Shown here: positions 1-9,600 of the stretch, in pieces
Layout: each line of letters starts with the position of its first letter
How positions within the stretch are numbered: the stretch's first letter is position 1
Origin: an uncultured Porphyromonadaceae bacterium
Lineage (GTDB): Bacteria; Bacteroidota; Bacteroidia; Bacteroidales; Muribaculaceae
DNA length: 43,856 nucleotides
Direction of reading: 5' to 3'
Assembly (NCBI GenBank): GCA_902495075.1
Contig: CABUVO010000032.1
Span: forward strand, 1-43,856
Made by a program: the position numbers and the translations under genes
The notes under the pieces: generated by a model
What the model saw: the letters and a program-made list of their open reading frames with translations, nothing else
Database searches by the model: none
Told to the model about the DNA's origin: nothing

Positions 1-1155
1 GACATTGACAGGAATACCCTCAAAGTGGATGTAACTCCATCCGAAAACATCAGCAACGGCATGGTTGAGGTCGTTGTCAAGGACAGCGGGAGGCAGATAG
101 CCTCCGGACGCGCCGTGACCGGAGAGTCAGTAATCGTGGACATGCCTGCTGATGTAGAGTTATGGTCGCCGGAGAATCCGAAACTCTATGACCTTGAAGT
201 CAGGCTGATGTCAGACGGCAGGACGCTTGACAAGGTCGACAGCTACGCGGCAATGCGGAAGTTCTCAATGAAAATGGGCGATAAGGGGGTGGTGCGCCTT
301 CAGCTTAACAACAAGGATCTTTTCCATTACGGACTCCTGGATCAGGGATGGTGGCCCGACGGGCTCTATACCGCGCCATCTTACGAGGCAATGGTCTTTG
401 ACGTGGACAAGACAAAGGACTGGGGCTACAACATGATCCGCAAGCATATAAAGGTTGAGCCGGCTCTGTGGTACACCTACTGCGACCGCAACGGCATCAT
501 TGTATGGCAGGACATGCCGAGCGGCGACAAAGATCCGGAATGGCAGGGACGTAATTATTTCGACGGTGAGGAACTCGTGCGCACCCCGGAGAGCGAGGCG
601 AACTACCGCAAGGAATGGCGCGAGATCATGGACTGTCTCTACAGCTATCCCTGCATCGCCATGTGGGTGCCGTTCAACGAGGCGTGGGGACAGTTCAAGA
701 CCAGGGAGATTGCAGACTGGACTAAGAATCATGACCCGTCGCGTCTTGTGAACCCGGCAAGCGGAGGGAATTTCTATCCCTGCGGCGATATACTGGACGT
801 GCACTGCTATCCCTCTCCTCCGGTGACCCATGTCTACGACGCGAAGCGCGCCAACGTGCTCGGAGAATACGGCGGCATAGGCATGGTTGCCGACGGTCAT
901 ATCTGGGCACCCGACCGGGAGTTCAGCTATATCAACTGCAAGACCCCGGCGGAGTTGACCGACCGCTATATCGGCTATGCGGACTATCTTGACCGGCTCG
1001 CCAACGAATGGTTCGTGGGTGCCGTATATACCCAGACTACCGACGTGGAAATTGAGGTCAATGGTCTTATGACCTACGACCGCAAGGTCATAAAGATCGA
1101 TGAAGACAGGATCCGCGAGATAAACAAACGGATAATAAAGAATCATAGCAAATGA
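1..1155 (+). CDS. Glycoside hydrolase family 2 enzyme, 5'-truncated by the window edge
   Basis: The reading frame is open from base 1, so the true start lies left of the window; the ATG at 25 is internal. What remains is the end of a beta-sandwich domain (VELWSPENPKLYDLEVRL) followed by the GH2 TIM barrel. The expected acid/base Glu sits in PFNEAW (codon at 679-681) and the likely nucleophile Glu in LGEYGG (codon at 865-867). GH2 enzymes are retaining exo-glycosidases (beta-galactosidase, beta-glucuronidase, beta-mannosidase and others); the exact specificity cannot be read here. Its TGA overlaps the next ATG by 4 bases, suggesting translational coupling with the esterase gene. It belongs to the rightward arm of the polysaccharide locus. 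Confident for the family, not for the substrate. Confidence 0.88.
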   Translation, partial: DIDRNTLKVDVTPSENISNGMVEVVVKDSGRQIASGRAVTGESVIVDMPADVELWSPENPKLYDLEVRLMSDGRTLDKVDSYAAMRKFSMKMGDKGVVRLQLNNKDLFHYGLLDQGWWPDGLYTAPSYEAMVFDVDKTKDWGYNMIRKHIKVEPALWYTYCDRNGIIVWQDMPSGDKDPEWQGRNYFDGEELVRTPESEANYRKEWREIMDCLYSYPCIAMWVPFNEAWGQFKTREIADWTKNHDPSRLVNPASGGNFYPCGDILDVHCYPSPPVTHVYDAKRANVLGEYGGIGMVADGHIWAPDREFSYINCKTPAELTDRYIGYADYLDRLANEWFVGAVYTQTTDVEIEVNGLMTYDRKVIKIDEDRIREINKRIIKNHSK

Positions 1156-3080
1156 AAGTTTTGTCAATAATTGTATCGTCAACGGTGATAGCAATATCAT
1201 CGTTGACGATGCATGCGAAAATAGAATTACCATCTGTATTTTCCGACAATATGGTGGTTCAGCAGAATGCCGAGTTGACAGTGGCAGGAAAGGCAAAGCC
1301 TTTGTCGACGGTAACATTCCGTTCCGATTGGGAGGGCGGCGAATGCAAAGTCAAAGCAAACAAGGAGGGACGTTTTGTTATGAAAGTTCCTACCCCTCCT
1401 GCGGGAGGTCCCTATACCATCATCATTGATGATGGCACCGGAGAGAAGAAAATACTGCAAAATGTGCTTGTAGGCGAGGTATGGCTATGCTCCGGACAGT
1501 CTAATATGGAATTTCCGATAAAAGGGGACTGGGCACAACTTATGGATGCAGATGAAGTAGTAGCTACAATGCAGCGTCCTGCACTGCGTCTGTTGCAGAT
1601 AAGGAATACCACCTCCGTTACTCCGCTTGACGATGCGTCGTTGGAGTACGGATGGGTGGAGTCGTCACCCGCTGCAGCCTCATTCTCGGCTATCGGGTAT
1701 CTGTGCGGCAAAATGCTTCAGGATTCATTGAATGTTCCGGTTGGCATAATCGATGCCACATGGGGAGGAACTCCCGTAGAGGCATGGACACCGCATGAAT
1801 ATCTAAAGGGTGTTCCGGGACTTGAATTTTATCATGAACAGTTGGCGGCAGGAAAGGATGAGCAAGCGTTAATAGATGCCGCCATGGAGAAGGTATATGA
1901 AGACTACCGCGCTGCCGAAAAAATGTCTTATCCCTACGACAGGGCTACTATGCAAAAAGGGAAAGCATGGAAAAAAATGCCGGTGCCTTCCTTGTGGGAA
2001 AACAATGTAATGCCGGGATTTGACGGGATTGTTGTCATGCAGTTTGAGCTTGACCTGCCGGAGGCAGCTGCCGGCAAGCCGTTGCAGCTATGCCTTGGAG
2101 CCGTTGATGATTGGGATCTGACTTATTTCAACGGCAAATTTATAGGCAGCGGACGGATTTTCGACCGACAACGGGACTACCACGTTGATGGAAATCTTGT
2201 AAAGAGCGGTAAAAATGTCATTACAGTTGAAGTGATCGACAATGCAGGAGGAGGAGGAATCTGGAAATCTTCTTATGCCGTTGTTGACGGAACCAAGTAT
2301 AGTCTTAACGGAGAATGGAACTATGCAGTGCTTTCCGATTTCTCCCAAACAAATATGACTTATCAATTGCCGGATAGTCCGTATTACCCATCGGTGCTAT
2401 ACAATGCCATGGTCGCGCCATTGACAGGGATGCCATTGGCAGGAGTATTCTGGTATCAAGGGTGTGCCAACGTAGGTAACGCCGCGCAATATGAGGTATG
2501 TTTCAAGAATATGATAGAGGGTTGGAGAAAATCTTTTGACAATCCTTCCCTCCCCTTCTATTTCGTGCAGTTGGCGGGATTCCAGAATCCTGTAACAGTG
2601 CAGCCCGATTCGGAATGGGCTTTGTTGCGCCATGCTCAGTCAAGGGCTCTTCAGCTACCGAATACGGGAATGGCAACAGCCATAGACCTTGGGAATCCGG
2701 TGGATATTCATCCTACAAATAAACAAGAGGTGGCGCGTCGACTGTCATTACTCGCCCTTGACAAAACATACGGTCAAACTCAGGCATGTGAGGCTCCCCG
2801 CTGCATCGATGCTAAAATAGGCAAAGGATATATAGACCTTACCTTTGATAATGATATCAAGACGGAAGGAGGAGTTGCCACGGGCTTTATTATAAAAGAT
2901 AAAGACGGGAAATGGGCATATGCCAATACGCAGATTATATCCGAGAAGACAATAAGATTATCTTCTCCGTTGATAAACAACCCCGTAGCCGTCAGATATA
3001 ACTGGGCGGATTATCCCGGTGGGAATCTAACCGGAAAAACCTCAGGCTTGCCCGTAATACCTTTCGCAACAGATATTTGA
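1152..3080 (+). CDS. SASA-type carbohydrate acetylesterase (sialate O-acetylesterase-like)
   Basis: This 642-aa protein starts with a signal peptide (about residues 1-22, ending MHA) and is expected in the periplasm or at the cell surface. It carries the SGNH/SASA hallmark GQSNM after VGEVWLCS (nucleophile Ser, about residue 116) and a late DIHP motif with the catalytic His. Between these is a jelly-roll-like insert (AVDDWDLTYFNGKFIGS) resembling a GH2 sugar-binding domain, typical of this esterase family. Such enzymes remove O-acetyl groups from plant or host glycans; the annotated name sialate O-acetylesterase is a family label, not proof of sialate specificity. The ATGA overlap with the upstream GH2 gene indicates an operon. 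It probably deacetylates the glycan so the neighbouring hydrolases can act. Confidence 0.85.
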   Translation: MKVLSIIVSSTVIAISSLTMHAKIELPSVFSDNMVVQQNAELTVAGKAKPLSTVTFRSDWEGGECKVKANKEGRFVMKVPTPPAGGPYTIIIDDGTGEKKILQNVLVGEVWLCSGQSNMEFPIKGDWAQLMDADEVVATMQRPALRLLQIRNTTSVTPLDDASLEYGWVESSPAAASFSAIGYLCGKMLQDSLNVPVGIIDATWGGTPVEAWTPHEYLKGVPGLEFYHEQLAAGKDEQALIDAAMEKVYEDYRAAEKMSYPYDRATMQKGKAWKKMPVPSLWENNVMPGFDGIVVMQFELDLPEAAAGKPLQLCLGAVDDWDLTYFNGKFIGSGRIFDRQRDYHVDGNLVKSGKNVITVEVIDNAGGGGIWKSSYAVVDGTKYSLNGEWNYAVLSDFSQTNMTYQLPDSPYYPSVLYNAMVAPLTGMPLAGVFWYQGCANVGNAAQYEVCFKNMIEGWRKSFDNPSLPFYFVQLAGFQNPVTVQPDSEWALLRHAQSRALQLPNTGMATAIDLGNPVDIHPTNKQEVARRLSLLALDKTYGQTQACEAPRCIDAKIGKGYIDLTFDNDIKTEGGVATGFIIKDKDGKWAYANTQIISEKTIRLSSPLINNPVAVRYNWADYPGGNLTGKTSGLPVIPFATDI

Positions 3081-3116
3081 AAGCTGTTTTAAACCAATTT
3101 ACTTAAAACTGATAAC

Positions 3117-4643
3117 ATGGAGAATTATAGATACATTCTTAATGTCTTTCTATGTTTTTTAGGGGCATTAAGCGCAAGCGCAGCCAATGATATCGCAAAT
3201 TTTTCGCGATATGAAAACGATAACAAGCGTCTGATGGCGGAACCCAATACGGGGACACGTGTAGTGTTCATGGGAAACTCAATCACCGACAACTGGGCTA
3301 CCGGAAGGACCGAATTCTTTGAACTTAATGATTTTGTAGGACGTGGCATCAGCGGTCAGACAACATATGATATGCTCTTGCGTTTCCGGGATGATGTGGT
3401 CAACCTCAAACCCGCTGCTGTAGTCATTGGTGGAGGAACCAACGATGTTGCACAGAATAATGATATCACTTATGTCGAGGACCGGACTTTCGGCAACATC
3501 GTGTCTATGGCAGAGATCGCCCAGGCAAACAACATGAAGGTCCTTTTGGCGTCTGTGTTACCTGTGACAAGTTTCGCATGGAATCCCAATATCACAAACC
3601 ATAAGGATAAGATAGAATCATTGAATGCCCGCATAAAGGAATATGCTGAATCGCATGGCATGCTCTATGTTGACTACTATTCGAAGATGGTTACTCCCGA
3701 TCGTGGGTTGATCGGTACTCTCACTACTGACGGTGTGCATCCCAACGATGCCGGCTATGAAATAATGGAGGACATATTGTTGCCTCTGGTGCGTCAATTT
3801 GTAAAATTTGAAAGTTCTGTGCCCGACGCCCTTACAATTCAAGGCGAAGCATTGACCGATAACGAACCGATTGCATTTACCAAAACATCCGTGAAAACAT
3901 TTGAGGTCTTTGCAGCTCTGAAAGGTGGCAAAACATTCATGATACAGGACGACAAAGGAACGGAATACGTTATCACGGGTGATGTCATTGACAAAGGCGC
4001 AGGTGGTTCTAAGGTAGAAAAGGATGCCGTTTATTCCATAGTGCTGGATTTTGTTGCTAAGAAAGCGGTAGTCAATGAGGTCAAATCAGTGAGTATATGG
4101 AATTGCTTTTACAACAAAAGCATGGCAGACCTGACTTACGCAGGAGAGGGTACATGGTCAGGCACATGGAAGTGCGACCTTACGATGCCGTGGGGAAAAG
4201 AGAATAGATATCGTATTGTGATGGCAATGGGTGAAACCATGCAACGCTGGGGACCGAAAGAAGGTAGATATGATGGTCAGGAACCCGATGGCTCAGCTGA
4301 TTATTACCTGATGAAACGCGTTACCCCCGCCAGCACATGGGCAAATACTTGGCGTGTACCGATGGAATACGACAGCAAAACCCTTAATACAACTGTAACC
4401 ATGCGAGGCAGTTTCACACACAGCATTTCAGAAGGATCTTCCACTGTGAGCGAGATTTCGGGGAATAGTGCCGACTCAATCATCGAGATTAACGGCAACG
4501 AAGTGAAAAGCATTGTCAATGTAGAATTCTACGACCTCCACGGTAAACTTATTAATAAATCCTCGACAGGAAACATTCGTAAGTTTCAGCCAGGAGTATA
4601 TATTGCCGTGTCCGGTGCAACCACAATAAAATTCATCATATAA
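3117..4643 (+). CDS. SGNH/GDSL esterase with SusE/F-like domain and possible T9SS tail
   Basis: The 508-aa product begins with a signal peptide (ending about ALSASA). Residues about 45-225 form an SGNH hydrolase: GNSITDN (block I, near residue 51), GISGQTT (block II), GGGTNDV (block III) and DGVHPN (block V, near residue 205). The middle resembles SusE/SusF outer-membrane glycan-binding modules (for example YRIVMAMGETMQRWG). The last 45 residues read FYDLHGKLI then FQPGVYIAVSG, resembling a type IX secretion C-terminal sorting domain. It lies 36 bp after the acetylesterase gene, so it is probably co-transcribed. Likely a surface-attached deacetylase. The esterase call is firm; the binding and sorting domains are recognised by pattern only. 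Confidence 0.8.
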   Translation: MENYRYILNVFLCFLGALSASAANDIANFSRYENDNKRLMAEPNTGTRVVFMGNSITDNWATGRTEFFELNDFVGRGISGQTTYDMLLRFRDDVVNLKPAAVVIGGGTNDVAQNNDITYVEDRTFGNIVSMAEIAQANNMKVLLASVLPVTSFAWNPNITNHKDKIESLNARIKEYAESHGMLYVDYYSKMVTPDRGLIGTLTTDGVHPNDAGYEIMEDILLPLVRQFVKFESSVPDALTIQGEALTDNEPIAFTKTSVKTFEVFAALKGGKTFMIQDDKGTEYVITGDVIDKGAGGSKVEKDAVYSIVLDFVAKKAVVNEVKSVSIWNCFYNKSMADLTYAGEGTWSGTWKCDLTMPWGKENRYRIVMAMGETMQRWGPKEGRYDGQEPDGSADYYLMKRVTPASTWANTWRVPMEYDSKTLNTTVTMRGSFTHSISEGSSTVSEISGNSADSIIEINGNEVKSIVNVEFYDLHGKLINKSSTGNIRKFQPGVYIAVSGATTIKFII

Positions 4644-4815
4644 AACGATAGTTGTTTTTTTAAGAAACTGTTTGTGTTAAAAATAGTTTATAAGACGCGA
4701 AATATGTTATGGATTGTTAAACAGACTGCGGGATTCAGCTAAAAACATGTCTTTTTAATACAGGGGTTATTCAAACAGCTTCATAAGAAATTCCACAGCT
4801 ATATACTTCCACACC

Positions 4816-7071
4816 ATGAAACAAAAATCTTTATTGCTGGCAATAGCCGCATCTGCAACTTTATTATGCTCGGCAGCCGGCATATTACCTTATCAAAATA
4901 CATCGCTTCCTCTTGAGGAGAGAGTCAATGACGCTCTGTCGCGTATGACTACCGCGGAGAAGGTGGCGATAATCCACGCACAGTCGAAATTCAGTTCGGC
5001 AGGTGTGCCGCGTCTCGGCATTCCGGAACTATGGTGCACTGACGGTCCTCACGGGATTCGTCCGGAGGTGCTGTGGGATGAATGGAATCAGGCAGGATGG
5101 ACCAATGATTCATGCACGGCTTTCCCTGCCCTTACTTGTCTTGCGGCAACATGGAATCCTGAGATGGCTGCCCTATATGGCAAATCCATCGGCGAGGAGG
5201 CGAGATACAGGGAGAAGGACGTTCTGCTTGGTCCGGGCGTAAACATCTACCGCACTCCTCTCAATGGCAGAAACTTCGAATATATGGGAGAGGATCCCTA
5301 CCTGGCATCCGTGATGGTTGTGCCTTATGTTCAGGAACTTCAAAAGAACGGTGTGGCAGCATGCGTAAAACATTATGCCCTCAATAATCAGGAATATCGC
5401 CGCCACACCACGGATGTTGACCTCAGCGACCGCGCTCTTTACGAGATCTATCTCCCGGCATTCAAAGCCGCAGTGCAGAAAGGTGGAGCATGGTCAATAA
5501 TGTCTTCTTACAACCTCTACAAAGGTAGACACGTGTGCCAGAACAGCCGACTGCTTAAAGATATCCTCCGCGATGAATGGGGATTTGACGGGGCGGTGAT
5601 TTCTGACTGGGGAGGTGTACACAACACCGAACAGGCAATCACCGGTGGTCTCGACCTTGAATTCGGCTCCTGGACCAATGGTCTTTCAGAGGGTAAGAAA
5701 AACGCCTATGACAATTATTTCCTTGCTGACCCATACCTTAAACTCATCAGCGAGGGGAAAGTAGATACCAAAGAGCTCGACAAGAAGGCGGCAAACGTGC
5801 TACGTCTGATTTTCCGCACAGCCATGAACCAGAACAAGCCTTTTGGCGCACTCAATTCTCCGGAACATATCGCTGCAGCGCGTCGCATTGCCGGGGAGGG
5901 AATGGTTTTGTTGAAAAACAGTAACGGTATTCTTCCGCTCAACCTTAAAGATAAGAAAAAGATTGCCGTGATTGGTGAGAATGCAATCAAACCGATGACA
6001 GTAGGTGGTGGTAGTTCTTCACTGAAAGTAAAGAAGGAAGTATCTCCACTTGAAGGATTGAGAAACCGGTTTGGTGCAAATGCGGAGATTGTATATGCCA
6101 GAGGCTATGTTGGTGAGCAACAGAAGGATCAGGATGGCGTGCGTCTGCTCGACATCTCCGACAACCGCTCCGCTGAAGAACTGACTGCCGAAGCTATAAA
6201 CGCTGCCAAAGATGCGGATTACGTGATATTCTTTGGAGGTCTCAATAAAAATCCTCACCAGGATTGCGAAGATTCCGACCGTAAAGGTCTCGAACTTCCT
6301 TACGGACAAGACAAACTGATCAAAGAACTTGCCAAGGTAAATAAGAATGTTATCGTTGTCAACATCTCGGGAAATGCTGTGGCGATGCCTTGGGCTAAAG
6401 AAGTTCCGGCAATCGTGCAGGGATGGTATTTCGGTTCCGAAGCCGGCAATGCCATTGCCGATGTGCTTTCGGGTGATGTGAACCCTTCCGGCAAACTCCC
6501 TTTCACTTTCCCTGCACGTCTCGAAGATGTCGGGGCACATGCGCGTGGCGAATATCCGGGAAATCCGGATGCGTTGAAAAGCAGTAAAGAATGGGGAGAC
6601 ACAATTCCTGAATACTATCATGATGACATATTCGTGGGTTATCGCCATGCTGACAAAGCAAAAACCACTCCCCTCTTCCCCTTCGGACATGGATTGAGCT
6701 ACACCACTTTTGAATATGGCAAACCGGTAGCAGACAAAAAGCAGATGAATGCTGACGGTTCGATCACATTCTCTATAAATGTGAAGAACACCGGTAAGAC
6801 TGCGGGGAAGGAGACAGTGCAGCTATACATTTCCGACAAAAAATCCACTCTTCCGCGTCCCGTAAAAGAACTGAAAGGTTTCCGGAAGGTCGAACTTGCT
6901 CCCGGAGAAGAGAAGAGCGTCACCTTCACTATCGGCAAAGATGAGTTGAGTTATTTTGACGACACCAAACATGCGTGGGTAGCTGAGCCCGGTGCCTTCG
7001 AAGCCCTCTTCGGCTCCTCCTCCCGCGACATCCGCGCCACCCTCCCTTTCACCCTCACAGCTTCAAAATAA
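4816..7071 (+). CDS. Glycoside hydrolase family 3 beta-glycosidase (BglX-like)
   Basis: A 751-aa secreted enzyme with a signal peptide (MKQKSLLLAIAASATLLCSA). The order is that of full-length GH3 enzymes: N-terminal TIM barrel, alpha/beta sandwich, and a C-terminal fibronectin-III-like domain (from about residue 640). The catalytic nucleophile is Asp264 in GAVISDWGG; the substrate-binding KH motif is seen in ACVKHYALNN. Family members hydrolyse terminal beta-glucosides, beta-xylosides or related linkages in the periplasm. It is separated by 172 bp from the SGNH esterase gene, where I see no clear promoter. A long bidirectional hairpin follows it. Family assignment is firm; the sugar specificity is not determinable by eye. 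Confidence 0.92.
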   Translation: MKQKSLLLAIAASATLLCSAAGILPYQNTSLPLEERVNDALSRMTTAEKVAIIHAQSKFSSAGVPRLGIPELWCTDGPHGIRPEVLWDEWNQAGWTNDSCTAFPALTCLAATWNPEMAALYGKSIGEEARYREKDVLLGPGVNIYRTPLNGRNFEYMGEDPYLASVMVVPYVQELQKNGVAACVKHYALNNQEYRRHTTDVDLSDRALYEIYLPAFKAAVQKGGAWSIMSSYNLYKGRHVCQNSRLLKDILRDEWGFDGAVISDWGGVHNTEQAITGGLDLEFGSWTNGLSEGKKNAYDNYFLADPYLKLISEGKVDTKELDKKAANVLRLIFRTAMNQNKPFGALNSPEHIAAARRIAGEGMVLLKNSNGILPLNLKDKKKIAVIGENAIKPMTVGGGSSSLKVKKEVSPLEGLRNRFGANAEIVYARGYVGEQQKDQDGVRLLDISDNRSAEELTAEAINAAKDADYVIFFGGLNKNPHQDCEDSDRKGLELPYGQDKLIKELAKVNKNVIVVNISGNAVAMPWAKEVPAIVQGWYFGSEAGNAIADVLSGDVNPSGKLPFTFPARLEDVGAHARGEYPGNPDALKSSKEWGDTIPEYYHDDIFVGYRHADKAKTTPLFPFGHGLSYTTFEYGKPVADKKQMNADGSITFSINVKNTGKTAGKETVQLYISDKKSTLPRPVKELKGFRKVELAPGEEKSVTFTIGKDELSYFDDTKHAWVAEPGAFEALFGSSSRDIRATLPFTLTASK

Positions 7072-7146
7072 CCCCTTGCAGATTAAGCTCAAAAAAATAG
7101 CTTAATCCGACAAACGCTTGTAATTTACTGATTATTCATATATTAG

Positions 7147-7206
7147 AAGTGTAAAATAAGAAACGAAACGCTCATTTTTGAGCGTTTCGTTTCTTATTTT
7201 ACACTT
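7147..7206. terminator. Bidirectional terminator: 28-bp perfect hairpin
   Basis: Arms 7147-7174 and 7179-7206 are perfectly complementary (28 bp) around a TTTT loop. The outer part of each arm is A/T-rich, so either strand gives a stem followed by a T-rich stretch. It sits between the convergent GH3 and GH105-DUF2264 genes and should stop transcription from both sides. Confidence 0.9.
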
Positions 7207-7218
7207 ATTTGGAGGGAA

Positions 7219-9537
7219 TCAGAAGAGGTCGCGGAGGCGTTGTTTGTCACCGCCCCAGTGGTGGTCTTTGGGGAAGGGCTTGCCGCTCCAGGCTTTCTGA
7301 CTCGTCCAGGGTTGCGGCGCATCGCTCCAGAAAGGATGTGTTGAGGGCAAGCCAAGAGGCATAAACGCCAACGTTGTCATGTAAAGAGAGCCGTTGTTGG
7401 TGTACCAGTCGGCGATGTTGGGCTGACGACCGGCAAAGCCGATAGTCAAGTATCCTTTCTCATTGAAGTTCTCTTTACCGTCAAACATGTTGTGCATCAC
7501 GGCTGTCAAAGCGGCACGTACCTGACCGGGTGTCACGCCTGACGGCAGTTTGTCGTACCATGCCATCAGGGCAAGCGGCTGCATGGTCGCCATGCGGTAA
7601 GGGATGGAACGTCCGAAAACGGGGAACGTGCCTTCCGGGGAAATCAGTCGTTCAAGCACCAAGGCATATTTCTGAGCGCGACGCAATGCCTGATTGTAGT
7701 AATTCTTATAGTGGATACGGGTATACGCTCCGGCATCCTTCATGTTCTGAAGGGTTTCCAGATACATCGGATGGAACACATAACTGCTATAATAATCGAA
7801 AGCGAAATCAGGTCCGTCGGCATACCAGCCGTCACCGGTGTACCATTCCTCGGTCTTGCGTATCGCGGAATTGACACGATACTGATCATAGGGAGCGCCA
7901 ACCTTTGCGAGGAAACTTTCGATTGTGGATGAAAAAAGCAACCAGTTGGTATAAGGAGGATCGACGTTGCGAAGTTGGGTAAATTCAGTGATATAACGTT
8001 GTTTTGTAGTGTCATCGAGTGGAGTCCACAGAGCGTCATAGGCACGGATGAAACTTTCTGCCACATATGCCGCGTCAACAAGTGCCTGACCATGCCCGCG
8101 CCATCCGAGATAATCCGGACTCTGCGGATCAACAGCGTGAGCGTAGCTCTTAAGCGCCATTTCACGCAATTCCTTACGTTTCAGCCCTTCCTCCGTGCCG
8201 TCATCGGGGAGGGCAAGCCAAGGCGCGATACCAGCCATCAGTCGTCCAAACGTCTCCATATAAGTCACCTTCTTGTCTCTGCCATCCCAGTTGGGGCTGA
8301 CCTCTACAAGCATATTCTTCTGAAGATTTCCCTCCGACATATTGCTGAGCACGGGATATGCTATCTTATATGCCAAGTCTGTCCAATATTTTCGGTCGGT
8401 ATTCTTTCCTTTCTCAAGATAGCGCACATATTCGCAAGCGGCAAGGAGAAAAGCCCCTACACCGAAATCAGATGTGGATTTCTTATCTACCACCTGCCCC
8501 GGTATCGCCTTCTCCCCTATCGGCTGCACATAACCAATGCTGCCGTCTTTCTGAAGAGCCGTAGTCTTAAGATAGTTCCATCCTTTGAGAGCCGCATCAA
8601 GATATTTGCCGTCGGTAAGATAGCCATTGTTTATTCCCCACAGTAAACCATAGGTAAAGAAAGCCGTACCACTCGTTTCCGGTCCGGGAGCATGTTCCGG
8701 ATCAAGCATTGAGCGCGTCCAATATCCACCGGGTTGCTGACAGGCAACAACCGCATCAGCAAGTTTTCTATACTTGTTCTCAAAGAAACCGCGATGCTTA
8801 TACTCCGGAGGCAGGTCTGCAAGCACCTTGGCAAGCCCGGCAAGCACCCAGCCGTCACCTCGCGCCCAGAAATCTTTCTTTCCGTTCACGCTTTTGTGTT
8901 TCGGATAAACATACTTACCGTCGCGAAAATACAAGCCAGTCTCATTGTCAAGCATTATGCTGTCGCTGACAGTGACATACTCATACAATTTATCGAGATA
9001 CTTGTCATTACCGGTGATTCTATACATCTTCGTCATCACAGGCATCACCATGTAAAGCCCGTCAGCCCACCACCAATAGTCTTTCACCGGCGTTGACATC
9101 TCGTATTCCATCACCTCCTTGGCACGTTTGATGCGTCGGTCATCGGGGAGGATGTTATAAAGGTCGGCATAAGTCTGGAAACATATCTGCCAGTCGCCGA
9201 AGAGCACATGATCATCTGTCTCACCGTAATCATACCTCCATTTACTCCGATCCGTACTTTTGGCGCCCTTCCATTGGTTATGATCCGCCCAAGCGAGGGA
9301 ATAGTCAAGCCACTCGGGATTTCCCGTGAGCTTATAAGCCTCCATGTTGCCGGTGTGGTAGGCAGCCACATGCCAGAACGACCATTTCTGAGGTTCGTTA
9401 GTCTTCTGCCAATGATTATTGACCTTGTCGATAATCGACCTGACCTCCTTCGCCTCATCGGCAGGCTTCGCGAACCCCACGGAAGGAATCATAGACAAGA
9501 CTCCGGTAATAATCAAAGATCTGCAAATTCGATTCAT
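7219..9537 (-). CDS. GH105 unsaturated uronyl hydrolase fused to a DUF2264 domain
   Basis: A 772-aa secreted protein (signal peptide ending about VGFA). Residues about 28-385 match GH88/GH105 unsaturated glycuronyl hydrolases: tryptophan-rich alpha/alpha barrel, with a likely catalytic Asp159 in WWADGLYMV and the conserved FWARGDGWV. Residues about 395-770 match DUF2264 (DYLGWRGHGQALVDAAY, DGPDFAFDYY), which I recall being assigned to GH154 beta-glucuronidases. GH105 removes the 4,5-unsaturated uronic acid left by polysaccharide lyases; the second domain could handle an adjacent uronic acid. It is downstream of the HTCS gene on the same strand with a 63-bp gap. The fusion of two uronic-acid-directed modules is notable. 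GH105 call firm, second-domain activity inferred. Confidence 0.85.
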   Translation of the reverse strand: MNRICRSLIITGVLSMIPSVGFAKPADEAKEVRSIIDKVNNHWQKTNEPQKWSFWHVAAYHTGNMEAYKLTGNPEWLDYSLAWADHNQWKGAKSTDRSKWRYDYGETDDHVLFGDWQICFQTYADLYNILPDDRRIKRAKEVMEYEMSTPVKDYWWWADGLYMVMPVMTKMYRITGNDKYLDKLYEYVTVSDSIMLDNETGLYFRDGKYVYPKHKSVNGKKDFWARGDGWVLAGLAKVLADLPPEYKHRGFFENKYRKLADAVVACQQPGGYWTRSMLDPEHAPGPETSGTAFFTYGLLWGINNGYLTDGKYLDAALKGWNYLKTTALQKDGSIGYVQPIGEKAIPGQVVDKKSTSDFGVGAFLLAACEYVRYLEKGKNTDRKYWTDLAYKIAYPVLSNMSEGNLQKNMLVEVSPNWDGRDKKVTYMETFGRLMAGIAPWLALPDDGTEEGLKRKELREMALKSYAHAVDPQSPDYLGWRGHGQALVDAAYVAESFIRAYDALWTPLDDTTKQRYITEFTQLRNVDPPYTNWLLFSSTIESFLAKVGAPYDQYRVNSAIRKTEEWYTGDGWYADGPDFAFDYYSSYVFHPMYLETLQNMKDAGAYTRIHYKNYYNQALRRAQKYALVLERLISPEGTFPVFGRSIPYRMATMQPLALMAWYDKLPSGVTPGQVRAALTAVMHNMFDGKENFNEKGYLTIGFAGRQPNIADWYTNNGSLYMTTLAFMPLGLPSTHPFWSDAPQPWTSQKAWSGKPFPKDHHWGGDKQRLRDLF

Positions 9538-9600
9538 ATGTTTTTTAGCTTACGAAAGTTTAATAATTTATATATATTATTGATTATCAATATTATAAAC

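Noticed and set aside
265..1317. A 350-aa open frame on the minus strand opposite the GH2 gene
   Set aside because: The plus-strand frame has clear GH2 catalytic motifs; the minus frame has no recognisable domain and spans two genes, so it is a shadow.
6019..6690. A 223-aa minus-strand frame within the GH3 gene
   Set aside because: It lies wholly inside a well-supported GH3 coding region and shows no domain.
7147..7206. The 28-bp inverted repeat as a second recombination switch
   Set aside because: Its arms are separated by only four bases between convergent gene ends, which is a terminator layout and leaves nothing to invert.
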